Position numbers and translations under genes: made by a program
NCBI GenBank assembly: GCA_028289425.1
Contig: JANQPL010000011.1
Coordinates: 186,001-250,000 of the forward strand
DNA length: 64,000 bases
Reading direction: 5' to 3'
Origin: Alphaproteobacteria bacterium
GTDB taxonomy: Bacteria > Pseudomonadota > Alphaproteobacteria > JANQMY01
Notes under the pieces: model-generated
What the model saw: only the letters and a program-made list of their open reading frames with translations
Databases searched by the model: none
What the model was told of the DNA's origin: nothing
Part shown: piece by piece, positions 42,368 through 50,938 of the stretch
Position numbering within the stretch: position 1 is the first letter of the stretch
How the letters are laid out: each line of letters starts with the position of its first letter

Positions 42368-43135
42368 ATGTTCTTCAATCGGCGCATCATTGATCGGGAC
42401 GAGGAAGAGTGGCAGATCGACGCGGCACGGTGGGTCATTGCGAACTTTGGCGGGCTGGAACAAATCCGCGAGACCAAACTTATTCTTCCGACCAAGGATT
42501 ACTTTCCAACGGACGGTGAAGAAGGTGATGAATTGGCCGTGGTCGTGTGGGACAAGATCAAATCTCACGCCGGTATGGAAGAATGGCCCTGTGAATTGGT
42601 TCCACAAGATGAGATGGCACCGCATCAATTGTCGGACTTTATGGTGCAAAAGTTCGACAACCCGTCGCCCGCGGGCACGTTCGGCCTTTCGCCCGACGGC
42701 GAGCAACCCATTCCGACCGTAACCTATGATGCCGGGCTGACGGCCAATCCCATGCAGTTGATCGCCACCCTGGCCCACGAGCTTGCCCATTATTTGATGG
42801 CCACATCGAAAGAAGCCCCGCCAGGCGGCTGGGAGGTCCATGAAGAGGCAACGGATTTCCTTACAGTCTTTATGGGCTTCGGTGTGTTCTCGGCGAATTC
42901 CGCTTTTCACTTCCGCCAATTCAGCGACGGCTTCTCCCAAGGCTGGGAATCACGCCGCTCAGGCTATTTGTCCGAGGCCGCTCTTATCCACGCCCTGTCC
43001 CTGTTCCTGGTATTAAGGGAAGCACCGGTTGCTGCGGCGCTCGAACATCTCAAGCCGCACCTTCAATCTCTTTTGACACGCGCCCACAAACGGCAGCTTA
43101 AGGACCCTCGCATCGCTGAGTTGAGGGAGATGTAA
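42368..43135 (+). CDS. Putative Zn-dependent protein with HELAH motif
   Basis: The 255-residue protein holds the zincin-type signature ATLAHELAHYLM near residue 136 (HExxH), followed by VHEEATDFLTVFMGFG about 20 residues later, which supplies a further acidic residue as in gluzincin-like proteins. There is no signal peptide. It is otherwise not recognised. The N-terminus MFFNRRIIDRDEEEWQIDAARW is charged. It lies between hairpin-containing spacers, after an acyl-CoA synthetase and convergent with lnt. Peptidase activity is plausible but unproven. Confidence 0.65.
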   Translation: MFFNRRIIDRDEEEWQIDAARWVIANFGGLEQIRETKLILPTKDYFPTDGEEGDELAVVVWDKIKSHAGMEEWPCELVPQDEMAPHQLSDFMVQKFDNPSPAGTFGLSPDGEQPIPTVTYDAGLTANPMQLIATLAHELAHYLMATSKEAPPGGWEVHEEATDFLTVFMGFGVFSANSAFHFRQFSDGFSQGWESRRSGYLSEAALIHALSLFLVLREAPVAAALEHLKPHLQSLLTRAHKRQLKDPRIAELREM

Positions 43136-43152
43136 AGTTGCCCCCCTCCTGA

Positions 43153-43176
43153 CCTCCCCCCGCATGCGGGGGGAGG
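43153..43176. repeat. Perfect 24-bp G/C palindrome
   Basis: cctccccccgca and its exact complement meet without a loop. It belongs to the same family as 42255-42278 and lies 17 nt after the HELAH gene. Confidence 0.7.
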
Positions 43177-43205
43177 AAGAAACGGCCAAGTCCGCATAGA
43201 AGTAG

Positions 43206-43233
43206 CCCTCCCCCGTTTACGGGGGAGGGTTTT
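43206..43233 (+). terminator. Strong hairpin with T run between convergent genes
   Basis: 11-bp arms, ccctcccccgt (43206-43216) and acgggggaggg (43219-43229), with a 2-nt loop and four T. Placed between the HELAH gene and the lnt stop, it likely terminates plus-strand transcription. Confidence 0.55.
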
Positions 43234-44858
43234 CATCCCCGAAAGCGCCATGCAATGCCCCCGGCTAACATCAGTACCAGGAGCGACATCCAATCCCCCA
43301 GCATGGCGTAGAGGGTGGGGGCGAGCGGCGCGGGCAGCACCGCATCAATGGCACCTTCGGTTTCGGGCTCCAGCCGCTTAACGATGCGCCCCAGGGGATC
43401 GATCACGGCGGTCACGCCTTGATTGGCAGCGCGCACCATGGGCAGGCCTTCTTCCACCGTTCTCATCTGTGCCGAGACAAAGTGCTGGCGCGGGCCCCAG
43501 CCCTTGCCGAACCAACTGTCGTCGGACACGTTCAGCAGAAAATCGGGCCGCCTGCCGCTGCCCACCACATATCCCGGGAAAATCGCCTCATAGCAGATGA
43601 GGGGCGAGAAGGACGGCGCCCCATCGGCGGCGATGGTCTCTAGCCCACCGCCCGGCGTCAGCGCGCCCCGTGCGCGGGTCAGCTGTTCGAAACCGATCGT
43701 ATTGAAGAACCATTTGATGGGCACATATTCGCCAAACGGCACCAGGTGGGACTTGTCGTAGATCTGTTCGACCTCCCCTTCCGTGTCGAACACCTGAAGG
43801 GAGTTATGAAAGAGGCGCCGACTTTCCACCCGGTTGAAATCGATCCGCGACGAGCCCGCCAGCAACAATTGGTCGGGCTGCAGCATCTCGCCGATATATT
43901 GCCGCGCGAGATCGCTGGCGGCGAGATCGAACGAGGTGGTCGCTTCCGGCCAAACGATCATGTCCACATCGCTTGAGGCCGAGGTTTGCCCGAGGCCAAC
44001 CGCCTGTTCGAACAGGCGGGTTTCCCCGTTAGGCAAGAATTTGAGGCGCTGTTCCACGTTCGGATTGATCAAGCGCACCGTGGTTTCTGCTTGCGCTGCC
44101 GGTTGAGCCACCACCGCCAGCCGCGCGGCCCCGAAGCCATAGACCGCCAACAGGCCAAAGCCCATGGCCACCAGCGGCCCGATGAGTATTGGTTGCGGCG
44201 ATGGAGGCGCGGTCTCAACTGTTCGGCACCGCGGCCTTAGCGCTACGGCCGGCAAGCTGCAGAGCGCCACATAGATCAGCCCCAAACCGTAGGGCCCCAC
44301 GACCGAGGCAAGCTGCACGGATTCGATTTCGTTCGTCCACGAATAAACCACGAGGTTCCAAGGGAAGCCGGTGAGAATGTAGCCGCGCAACAGCTCCCCC
44401 GCCGACCAAGCCACCGCGAGCACCAGCACCCGCGTCCAGTTGCTTGTCCAAAAGCGCGCCGCAAACATGGCGCTGAAAGCAATGAACAGGGCCATGCCGG
44501 CGCCCATGCCGATCACCGCCACGGGGGCCAGAAAGGCATATTTGTCCGCTTCCACATAAAAGGGATTGGCGATCCAGGCATAGGCCGGCAAGCACATGCC
44601 GACACCGAAGAGCCACCCGACAAAAGCCGCATCAGCCAGCGGTCGCTTGGCCGCGCGCGAGGCATCGATCAGCAGCACCAGCGCCGACAGGCCGACGATC
44701 AGCACGGCGGACAGATGCACCGGCGCATGGGACAAGGATGCCAGCAACCCGAACGCCAAGGCCGCGCCATAGCGGTAGATCGCGCGCTGCTCCAACTGTT
44801 CGACCAGCGCGCCAAACAGATCCGGAAATCCTTTTGTAGATGTTGCCGTGGACATCAA
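43233..44858 (-). CDS. lnt: Apolipoprotein N-acyltransferase
   Basis: The 541-residue protein has an N-terminal block of membrane helices and a periplasmic nitrilase domain with the catalytic set Glu in IVWPEATTSFD near residue 310, Lys in IYDKSHLVPFGEYVP near residue 367 and Cys in PLICYEAIFPG near residue 420, plus a final helix. It attaches the third acyl chain to the N-terminal Cys of lipoproteins, the last step in lipoprotein maturation. Its start overlaps the stop of the patatin gene by 4 nt. Several lipoproteins of this window would be its clients. Confidence 0.94.
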   Translation of the reverse strand: MMSTATSTKGFPDLFGALVEQLEQRAIYRYGAALAFGLLASLSHAPVHLSAVLIVGLSALVLLIDASRAAKRPLADAAFVGWLFGVGMCLPAYAWIANPFYVEADKYAFLAPVAVIGMGAGMALFIAFSAMFAARFWTSNWTRVLVLAVAWSAGELLRGYILTGFPWNLVVYSWTNEIESVQLASVVGPYGLGLIYVALCSLPAVALRPRCRTVETAPPSPQPILIGPLVAMGFGLLAVYGFGAARLAVVAQPAAQAETTVRLINPNVEQRLKFLPNGETRLFEQAVGLGQTSASSDVDMIVWPEATTSFDLAASDLARQYIGEMLQPDQLLLAGSSRIDFNRVESRRLFHNSLQVFDTEGEVEQIYDKSHLVPFGEYVPIKWFFNTIGFEQLTRARGALTPGGGLETIAADGAPSFSPLICYEAIFPGYVVGSGRRPDFLLNVSDDSWFGKGWGPRQHFVSAQMRTVEEGLPMVRAANQGVTAVIDPLGRIVKRLEPETEGAIDAVLPAPLAPTLYAMLGDWMSLLVLMLAGGIAWRFRG

Positions 44859-45703
44859 CTCATCGAGGAGGTCACCGGCGACCGATCATCGGCCGCCGCA
44901 CTTTCCTGCCGTGCCATGTGCTCCAAAATCTGGGGCAGCTTATCGCGGGCGACCTTTTCGCCGGCCGCGACAATATCGTCAAACAAATGAAAATCCGTAA
45001 ACTGAATACCGGAAAGCTCCGGCGCCAGATAGATGTGCTCACGCGCTTTCATTTTTTCGCGCGTGAGGTTGTAGATCAAAATATCGAAGGATTTGAGGAA
45101 TTGCTGATAGACGCGCCCCAGATGCACCAGATTGAGCGCCGAGTTTTCATTGGCAAACGGAAACGGCCAGTCGGGAATGACCCCCGGATCGACAACCACC
45201 GCCGTTTGCCCGGACTTCGCACCGGCCAACGGCACCGGCTCCGTATATCCGCCATCCACCAGGCGATAGCCCTGGTGATTGACCGGGGTAAAGCCGCCCG
45301 CCATGAGGCTGCTGCCCAATATGGGCGGGATCAGCGCTCCGGATTTGAACGAGACGCTTTTTCCCGATTGAAGATCCGTGCAAAACACCTCCAGCGGTAT
45401 GCTCAGGTCTTCGAACGTTTCAACAGCAATCGTTTCCCGCAAGAACTTTTCCAAAGGTCCGGGCGACATAAGCCCCGGCCCAAAGGAGGGCCGCCCGGCC
45501 AAATGATGCAGCTTCATTTTCCGGAACCGCGCGAACAGCTCATCCAAATCGGACGTGCTGCCATAGGCGGCCCCAACAATGGCCCCCATGCTGGTGCCCA
45601 GGATCTCGTCGATCTCGATGCGTGCGTCTTGCAGCGCCTTTAAGACGCCCAGATAGGCGAGGCCGCGCGCCCCGCCCGACCCCAAGACCAAGGAAATTTT
45701 CAT
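44855..45703 (-). CDS. Patatin-like phospholipase
   Basis: The 282-residue protein has the oxyanion hole GSGGARGLAYLG near residue 9, the GxSxG nucleophile as GTSMGA near residue 38 and the catalytic Asp in DGGYTEPVP near residue 152. The family uses a Ser-Asp dyad to hydrolyse acyl esters of membrane lipids. It is encoded 4 nt overlapping with lnt and 2 nt after the upstream membrane-protein gene, so co-regulated with envelope lipid modification. Substrate and location (cytoplasmic or secreted) are not decided; no signal peptide is visible. Confidence 0.9.
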   Translation of the reverse strand: MKISLVLGSGGARGLAYLGVLKALQDARIEIDEILGTSMGAIVGAAYGSTSDLDELFARFRKMKLHHLAGRPSFGPGLMSPGPLEKFLRETIAVETFEDLSIPLEVFCTDLQSGKSVSFKSGALIPPILGSSLMAGGFTPVNHQGYRLVDGGYTEPVPLAGAKSGQTAVVVDPGVIPDWPFPFANENSALNLVHLGRVYQQFLKSFDILIYNLTREKMKAREHIYLAPELSGIQFTDFHLFDDIVAAGEKVARDKLPQILEHMARQESAAADDRSPVTSSMS

Positions 45704-45705
45704 GC

Positions 45706-46881
45706 CTACAAACCTAAGAAGGCCAGTATGTTCTGCACGTACGATTCGATCTCGGAAAAACCTACCAGCAATTGGATGGCAGGTGAAATGTATCCAGCCA
45801 GAGTGATGGTTCCTTTTGCAAATCCGACCGGCAACACGGACAAATCTTCAAATCGCCGATAGAGATTGACCAGGTTGCTATAGAATTCCAGCCGCGCGAC
45901 TTCCTCCGGGTCGGTTATCGCTTTCTCGGGCACGAGCGCGAGCGTTTGTTGTGATTGTGACGGAAAATTCGCTTGAATAATCTTTGTAAGGTGTTCGAGT
46001 TGCCGCCTTTTCGAACGGCTAATCACGCGAGTCAAATTAAAGATCGGAATCCCAAAAATGATCGCGACAGCAGGCAAGTAGATGGATGCCGCAATGATAA
46101 CCGTGTCGGCAGAACCGAATTGTTGAATCCAAACAATCGATCCAAACGCGATCGCAAAGCCCACGATGCCAGCGATGAGCAATACATCGCCGACAACCGA
46201 GAGCCCGCCCATTCCATCCGGCGAAACCGGAGAAAGCGCGATTTCCCCCTCATCATCCAGCAGAAGCACAAGGCGCATTACGAAAAAGCCACTGACCAAC
46301 AGGTAATACGCGAATGCCGCCAGTATGATCGGCCACACAAATGTGGCCCAAAGGATCGCAAGAACAAATCCGGCGGGCTCTTGATAGGGCATGAGCGACC
46401 AGGACTTAACGGCGTTTCCCGTCATCGGTAGGTATACGGAGAAATAGGCGGCAAGCCCTAAGAAGAACAGCACCACCCCCCAATAAAAGACCCGCGCCCC
46501 CCGCGCGCCCGGCGACAGGGTGATGGCGCCAATGCCTTGGGCAGCCAACCGTTCCACCCGATCCCGATGGCCGTCGCCGATCACCATATTCGGAACGAAT
46601 TGCAGAAACTCAAGCGTGTGGCTGACAACGCGACGCACGAGCCAGAAGATAATCAGAATCGCGACGATCAACGTGAAATGAAAGACATCGCCCGTCAGAC
46701 CGATTACATCGCCCTGGGTCGTGAAGGTGCCGTCAAACCAGGTAACGGCCGCCGCCGCCACATTGATTAGGGCCAGCATGACCAACAGCCGTACGGTCGA
46801 TGGCCGACCGTTGGGCGCAAAGAAAAAGCGGAACGGATTTCGCCCGAACGGCGCCGCCGTTTCCGCGCTACGCAACTCCAT
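45706..46881 (-). CDS. Integral membrane protein of unknown function
   Basis: The 391-residue product begins MELRSAETAAPFGRNPFRFF and has several hydrophobic segments (about residues 30-55, 70-92, 130-150, 175-210 and 250-310). A soluble helical C-terminal part has SRSKRRQLEHLTKI and ends in two weaker hydrophobic stretches. The ATG at 46881 is preceded by gggggag, favouring it over the earlier ATG at 46923. It is adjacent to and probably co-transcribed with the patatin and lnt genes. I do not recognise the family. Confidence 0.7.
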   Translation of the reverse strand: MELRSAETAAPFGRNPFRFFFAPNGRPSTVRLLVMLALINVAAAAVTWFDGTFTTQGDVIGLTGDVFHFTLIVAILIIFWLVRRVVSHTLEFLQFVPNMVIGDGHRDRVERLAAQGIGAITLSPGARGARVFYWGVVLFFLGLAAYFSVYLPMTGNAVKSWSLMPYQEPAGFVLAILWATFVWPIILAAFAYYLLVSGFFVMRLVLLLDDEGEIALSPVSPDGMGGLSVVGDVLLIAGIVGFAIAFGSIVWIQQFGSADTVIIAASIYLPAVAIIFGIPIFNLTRVISRSKRRQLEHLTKIIQANFPSQSQQTLALVPEKAITDPEEVARLEFYSNLVNLYRRFEDLSVLPVGFAKGTITLAGYISPAIQLLVGFSEIESYVQNILAFLGL

Positions 46882-47033
46882 GCCTGTCACTCCCCCGCAA
46901 CACCCCGCCTGCTGCACCCTCAAGCTTGACGCCCACGCCCCGCCATGGGATGCCGTCTTCTCGCGTCAGTATACACAACCGGCACCAGCGCGTCTTCCAC
47001 GGGCGCCTCTGCCGGTCACAGGGAGATATTCGC

Positions 47034-47828
47034 ATGTCGGCGTCCCTCATCCTGTATGAACATCCGCTGAGCCCCTATGCTCAGAAGGTCAAGATTGCGC
47101 TTCGGGAAAAAGACATACCCTTCACGCTGGAGCTGCCGGCGGCCCTGGGCACGGGCGAGGTGTCGGGAGACTTTGCGACCGCGAGCCCGCGCGGCGAAGT
47201 GCCGGCGCTGATCGATGGCGATGTGCGCCTGTTCGATTCCAAAGTGATTTTGGATTACATCGAAGACAAATGGCCCACGCCGGCGCTGATGCCCAGCGAC
47301 CCGGTGATCCGCGCCAAGGTGCGCACGTTGCAAGAAGTGTTGGACACCCAATATGAAGCGATCAATTGGGGCTTGGGGGAGATTACCTATTTCAAGCGTG
47401 GCGCCGGCACCTGTGCCGACACGCTGCGGGCCCGGGCCGCCGAGCAAACGCGCAAACTGCAAGCGTGGCTGACCCGGCAGTTGGGCGACGGCACCTGGTT
47501 TAACGGCGCTGATTTCGGCTTCGGCGATTTGGCGGTGGTGCCTTATGTGCACGCCTCGATGGGCTTCGATATCGGCCCCGCGCCCGACACGCCGCTGGGC
47601 GCCTGGTACGCCAGTGTGTTGGAGCGTCCGGCCGTGGCGCGCACATCCGCCGAAGCAACCGCGTCCATCTCCGGCATGTTCCAAGTGAGCGAGATTGTGG
47701 AGCAAGGCCTGTTCAAGCGCGAATATCGCGACCACCGGCTGGAATGGATGATGCGCTCCGGCGGCGTTGACGTCGTGACGGACGGCCTGGCCAAGGACAA
47801 CATCCGCTTTTCAACTGAAATAGAGTAG
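47034..47828 (+). CDS. Glutathione S-transferase family protein
   Basis: The 264-residue protein begins MSASLILYEHPLSPYAQKVK, a thioredoxin-like N-domain with GEVPALIDGDVRLFDSKVI near residue 60 and a helical C-domain with NGADFGFGDLAVVPYVHA near residue 160. It conjugates or reduces substrates with glutathione; the -SPY- start suggests Ser rather than Cys or Tyr as the catalytic residue. The ATG at 47034 after aggga is clear, and longer in-frame extensions are not coding-like. It is followed by a small Cys-containing protein and a second GST-like gene. Confidence 0.9.
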   Translation: MSASLILYEHPLSPYAQKVKIALREKDIPFTLELPAALGTGEVSGDFATASPRGEVPALIDGDVRLFDSKVILDYIEDKWPTPALMPSDPVIRAKVRTLQEVLDTQYEAINWGLGEITYFKRGAGTCADTLRARAAEQTRKLQAWLTRQLGDGTWFNGADFGFGDLAVVPYVHASMGFDIGPAPDTPLGAWYASVLERPAVARTSAEATASISGMFQVSEIVEQGLFKREYRDHRLEWMMRSGGVDVVTDGLAKDNIRFSTEIE

Positions 47829-47901
47829 TTACAAACTTGCCCTTGCGCGGAAGTCCGCAAGCAGTAGGCTTTCCCGGAATAAATTGTGTCTGGGAGAAAA
47901 C

Positions 47902-48375
47902 ATGCTCCGCGTTATTCTGTTGGTCCTGATCCTTGCAGGGGCGGGGGCCGCTTATACCCATTTCATTGTCTGCCCCTGCGAAGTGATCCCGGGTGGCCCG
48001 CTGTCCGGCCCGGTCATCGACGAGCCGGTGGAGGATTGGTCGATCGCCAATGACCGCGACCAGGTCCCTCTGTGTCAGGTCGAGGTGCCGGGCGCTTATA
48101 CCTATTCCATCAATGTGAATTGTATGGCCCATGAGGGCCGGCTTTATGTGAGCTGTTCCGCTTGCGCCAACAAGGTGTGGTCGGGCATTGCATTGGAGCG
48201 CCCCGAGATGCGCATCCGCGTGGCCGGCAAGGTCTACCCCGTCACGTTCACCCGCATCGACGATCCCGACTTGAAAGACGCGGTATGGCGCGCGCGCCTT
48301 CAGAAGATCGACGCGGAAGACAAAGAAGCGCCACGTCCGGATGGCTGGTGGACGTTCAATGTGGCTTCGCCTTAG
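47902..48375 (+). CDS. Small exported or membrane-anchored Cys-containing protein
   Basis: The 157-residue product starts with a hydrophobic segment MLRVILLVLILAGAGAAYTH followed by VCPCEVIPGG. Further Cys occur at about residues 55, 73, 84 and 87, with CSACANK as a CxxC. The core reads like a beta-rich barrel (YTYSINVNCMAHEGRLYVSC) with WSGIALERPEMRIRVAGKVY, similar in feel to split-barrel proteins. The ATG at 47902 after gggagaaaa is good. It lies between two GST-like genes. Family not recognised. Confidence 0.6.
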   Translation: MLRVILLVLILAGAGAAYTHFIVCPCEVIPGGPLSGPVIDEPVEDWSIANDRDQVPLCQVEVPGAYTYSINVNCMAHEGRLYVSCSACANKVWSGIALERPEMRIRVAGKVYPVTFTRIDDPDLKDAVWRARLQKIDAEDKEAPRPDGWWTFNVASP

Positions 48376-48387
48376 TTGGTTCCCACA

Positions 48388-48460
48388 CCTCCCCGCTCCC
48401 CCGGCCCAACCACCCGTAACAGGGTACCCTCGGGGTGGTTGGGCCGGGGGAGCGGGGAGG
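48388..48460. repeat. Palindromic intergenic element, copy 2
   Basis: Perfect 28-bp arms (48388-48415 and 48433-48460) around a 17-nt loop containing the palindrome agggtaccct. It shares the core cccaaccaccc...ggtaccc...gggtggttggg with 4572-4626. It lies downstream of the small Cys-containing protein gene and just ahead of the second GST-like gene. Confidence 0.85.
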
Positions 48461-48551
48461 CCAGGCCCAATCAAAAATGTCGTTACTTGATTGCGTCCCC
48501 TGCCTGCGCCACAAGACAATCAACAACACACCTGGCGCAGGAGGCCCCCGC

Positions 48552-49646
48552 ATGACCACCCCCAACAAACTCTATGGCGTTGAGATGTCCTATTACACGG
48601 GCAAGATCCGCCCCTATCTGCGCTGGAAGCAAATTCCCTTCGAGGAAATCCGAAGCGGCGCGGAGGTCTTCGCGGAAGTGATCCTGCCGCGGGTGGGTTG
48701 GCCGGTGGTCCCCGTGATCGTCACGCCGGAGGATGAAACTTTGCAGGACACGTCCGACATGATCGACTATTTCGAAGCGAAATATCCCGAGCCGTCGATC
48801 TTCCCGGCCACGCCGAAACAAGCGCTCGCCGCCAAGCTGCTGGAGGTGTATGGCGACGAGTGGCTGGTCATCCCCGCCATGCATTACCGCTGGAACTACA
48901 ACCGGGATTGGGCGATTGAGAATTTCGGCGCCAATATGATCCCGGACGCCAGCCGCGAAGAAAAAATGATCGAGGGGGAAAAGCGGGCGAAGAATTTCGA
49001 AGGCGTGGTGCCGTTTCTGGGCATCAATGAAGGCACTATTCCCGGTATCGAAAAATCATACGAGGCGCTGCTGGCCGAACTGAACGCGCATTTTTCCAAG
49101 CACGATTATTTGTTCGGATCGCGGCCCTCCATTGGCGATTACGGGCTGATCGGTCCTCTGTATGCGCATAATTACCGGGACCCAGCATCCGGCGAGATCA
49201 TGAAGCGCCTGGCGCCGGGCGTTGCCAAATGGGTCGAGCGCACCGAATTCGTGCCCGAGCCGGGCAAAGGTGCGTTCTTGCCCAATGACGAGGTGCCCGA
49301 AACCCTGCTGCCGGTGCTCCGCCGGATGATGCGCGAACAAATGCCGGTGCTGGAGAACACGGTGCGCCTTTACAAGGAATGGGCGGAACAGAATGACGAC
49401 CGTGAAATTCCCCGGGCCATCGGCATGCATAAATTCACCGTGGAGGGCTGCACCGGTGAGCGCATCGTGGTGCCGTTCAACATCTGGATGCTGCAAAAAC
49501 CCTATGACTACTACCACTCGCTGAGCGGCGCCGATAAGGCTGCCGCCGACGAGTTGCTCGACGCTATCGGTGGTGAAACGTTCCGTAAACTGAAGATCGA
49601 GCGCCGGGTCAAGCGGGAGAATTTCAAGCTGGTAAGAGCGGATTAA
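48552..49646 (+). CDS. Glutathione S-transferase-like protein, long form
   Basis: The 364-residue protein opens with a thioredoxin-fold N-domain (MTTPNKLYGVEMSYYTGKIR and VPVIVTPEDETLQDTSDMID), then a longer than usual C-terminal part with a helical GST-C region (SIGDYGLIGPLYAHNY near residue 200) and about 120 extra residues including FNIWMLQKPYDYYHSLSG. The start ATG at 48552 follows gcaggagg. The large C-terminal extension is unlike ordinary GSTs of about 220 residues. Catalytic residue unclear. Confidence 0.8.
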   Translation: MTTPNKLYGVEMSYYTGKIRPYLRWKQIPFEEIRSGAEVFAEVILPRVGWPVVPVIVTPEDETLQDTSDMIDYFEAKYPEPSIFPATPKQALAAKLLEVYGDEWLVIPAMHYRWNYNRDWAIENFGANMIPDASREEKMIEGEKRAKNFEGVVPFLGINEGTIPGIEKSYEALLAELNAHFSKHDYLFGSRPSIGDYGLIGPLYAHNYRDPASGEIMKRLAPGVAKWVERTEFVPEPGKGAFLPNDEVPETLLPVLRRMMREQMPVLENTVRLYKEWAEQNDDREIPRAIGMHKFTVEGCTGERIVVPFNIWMLQKPYDYYHSLSGADKAAADELLDAIGGETFRKLKIERRVKRENFKLVRAD

Positions 49647-49664
49647 GGACACCCCCATTTGTCG

Positions 49665-49755
49665 CCCCTGCGCAAGCAGGGGCCCATAACCACTGAGCTC
49701 ACACTATTGGCACAGGGGGTATGGGTCCCTGCCTCCGCAGGGACGACGTAGGGGG
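49665..49755. repeat. Pair of small dispersed repeats before ada
   Basis: cccctgcgcaagcagggg (about 49665-49682) and ccctgcctccgcaggg (about 49729-49744) form two short hairpins of related sequence flanked by gtcg/cgac. No coding potential is seen. Confidence 0.55.
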
Positions 49756-49779
49756 CATGGTTGCTTCTAATCTTTTTCA

Positions 49780-49791
49780 AATACAAAGCAA
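49780..49791 (+). promoter_or_regulatory. Possible Ada-box-like site upstream of ada
   Basis: AAT-N5-GCAA lies about 70 nt before the ada start. E. coli Ada binds AAT-N6-GCAA, so this is one base short and only suggestive of autoregulation. Confidence 0.3.
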
Positions 49792-49858
49792 GAAACGGAG
49801 CGTATCATCGGGGGCGGGCGCCTACTTTGCGTGAAAACGTGAAGTGAAAGGTGACGTG

Positions 49859-50938
49859 ATGTTGATGACCGACTCCAAACTCAATGAAACCGAAATGCGT
49901 GCCGCCATTAAACGGCGCGATGCCGACTATGATGGCCGCTTCGTCTATGGGGTGATCACCACGGGCGTCTATTGCCGCCCGATCTGCGCGGCCCGCCCCG
50001 CCCGGCCGGAGAACCTGCGCTTCTTTGCCACGACCCACGAGGCGGCTAAAGCAGGCTTTCGCGCTTGCAAGCGCTGCAAGCCCGACGATGCCTCCCGCGA
50101 CACGGCACAACTCAAAACCATTGCCGACTATATTGAGGCGCATGCGGACGAAAAACTGACCCTTGGCCATTTGGCCCAACGGTTCGGCCTGTCGCCAAGC
50201 TATTTTCAGCGCTCGTTCAAAGCGGCCTTCGGGGTGACGCCAAAGGCCTATCAAGATGCCGCCCGGCTGAAGCGGCTCAAAGGCCGGCTGAAGGCGGGCG
50301 ACCAAATCGCCGGATCGATTTTTGAGGCCGGCTATGGCTCCACCAGCCGGGTCTATGGCGAGGCTGCGCGGAACATCGGTATGACCCCATCGGCCTACCG
50401 GGCGGGCGGCGCCGGGGAAACCATTTCCTATGCGGCGCGAAAAACGTCCCTGGGGCTATTGATGATGGCGGCCACGGATCGCGGGGTGTGCTTTGCCATG
50501 TTTGGCGACAGCAAAACGGCCCTCAAACAAAATCTGCAGGCGGAGTTTCCCAATGCGGTGCTGGCGCCGACACCCAAAGCCGGCGACGATGCACTCGACC
50601 AATGGATTGCGGCGTTGGACGACCACCTGTCCCGCAACGCCCCGCGGCCCGATCTGCCGCTCGACCTGCGCGGCACGGCCTTCCAGATCAAAGTCTGGAA
50701 GTTTCTGCTCAGCGTGCCCGAAGGCGAGGTGGTGAGTTACTCGGAAGTCGCTGAGGGGATCGGTAAACCCAAAGCGTTTCGCGCGGCAGCGTCCGCCTGC
50801 GGGTCCAACAAGATCGGTGTGCTGGTTCCCTGCCACCGGGTGTTGCGGGGCGACGGCGGCATCGGTGGTTACCGCTGGGGCGTGGAGCGCAAACGTGCGC
50901 TGCTCGATGCCGAGCGCGCACGGGCGGCCACGCGATGA
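49859..50938 (+). CDS. ada: Bifunctional Ada: regulator and O6-methylguanine-DNA methyltransferase
   Basis: The 359-residue protein has an N-terminal Zn domain with four Cys (YCRPICAA near residue 40 and RACKRCKPD near residue 69), an AraC-type helix-turn-helix (LTLGHLAQRFGLSPSYFQRS near residue 97) and a C-terminal methyltransferase with VLVPCHRVLRGDGGIGGYRW, where Cys accepts the alkyl group from O6-methylguanine. Methylation of the first domain turns Ada into an activator of its own regulon. The ATG at 49859 after aaggtg fits better than the GTG at 49844. It overlaps the next gene by 4 nt. Confidence 0.95.
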   Translation: MLMTDSKLNETEMRAAIKRRDADYDGRFVYGVITTGVYCRPICAARPARPENLRFFATTHEAAKAGFRACKRCKPDDASRDTAQLKTIADYIEAHADEKLTLGHLAQRFGLSPSYFQRSFKAAFGVTPKAYQDAARLKRLKGRLKAGDQIAGSIFEAGYGSTSRVYGEAARNIGMTPSAYRAGGAGETISYAARKTSLGLLMMAATDRGVCFAMFGDSKTALKQNLQAEFPNAVLAPTPKAGDDALDQWIAALDDHLSRNAPRPDLPLDLRGTAFQIKVWKFLLSVPEGEVVSYSEVAEGIGKPKAFRAAASACGSNKIGVLVPCHRVLRGDGGIGGYRWGVERKRALLDAERARAATR

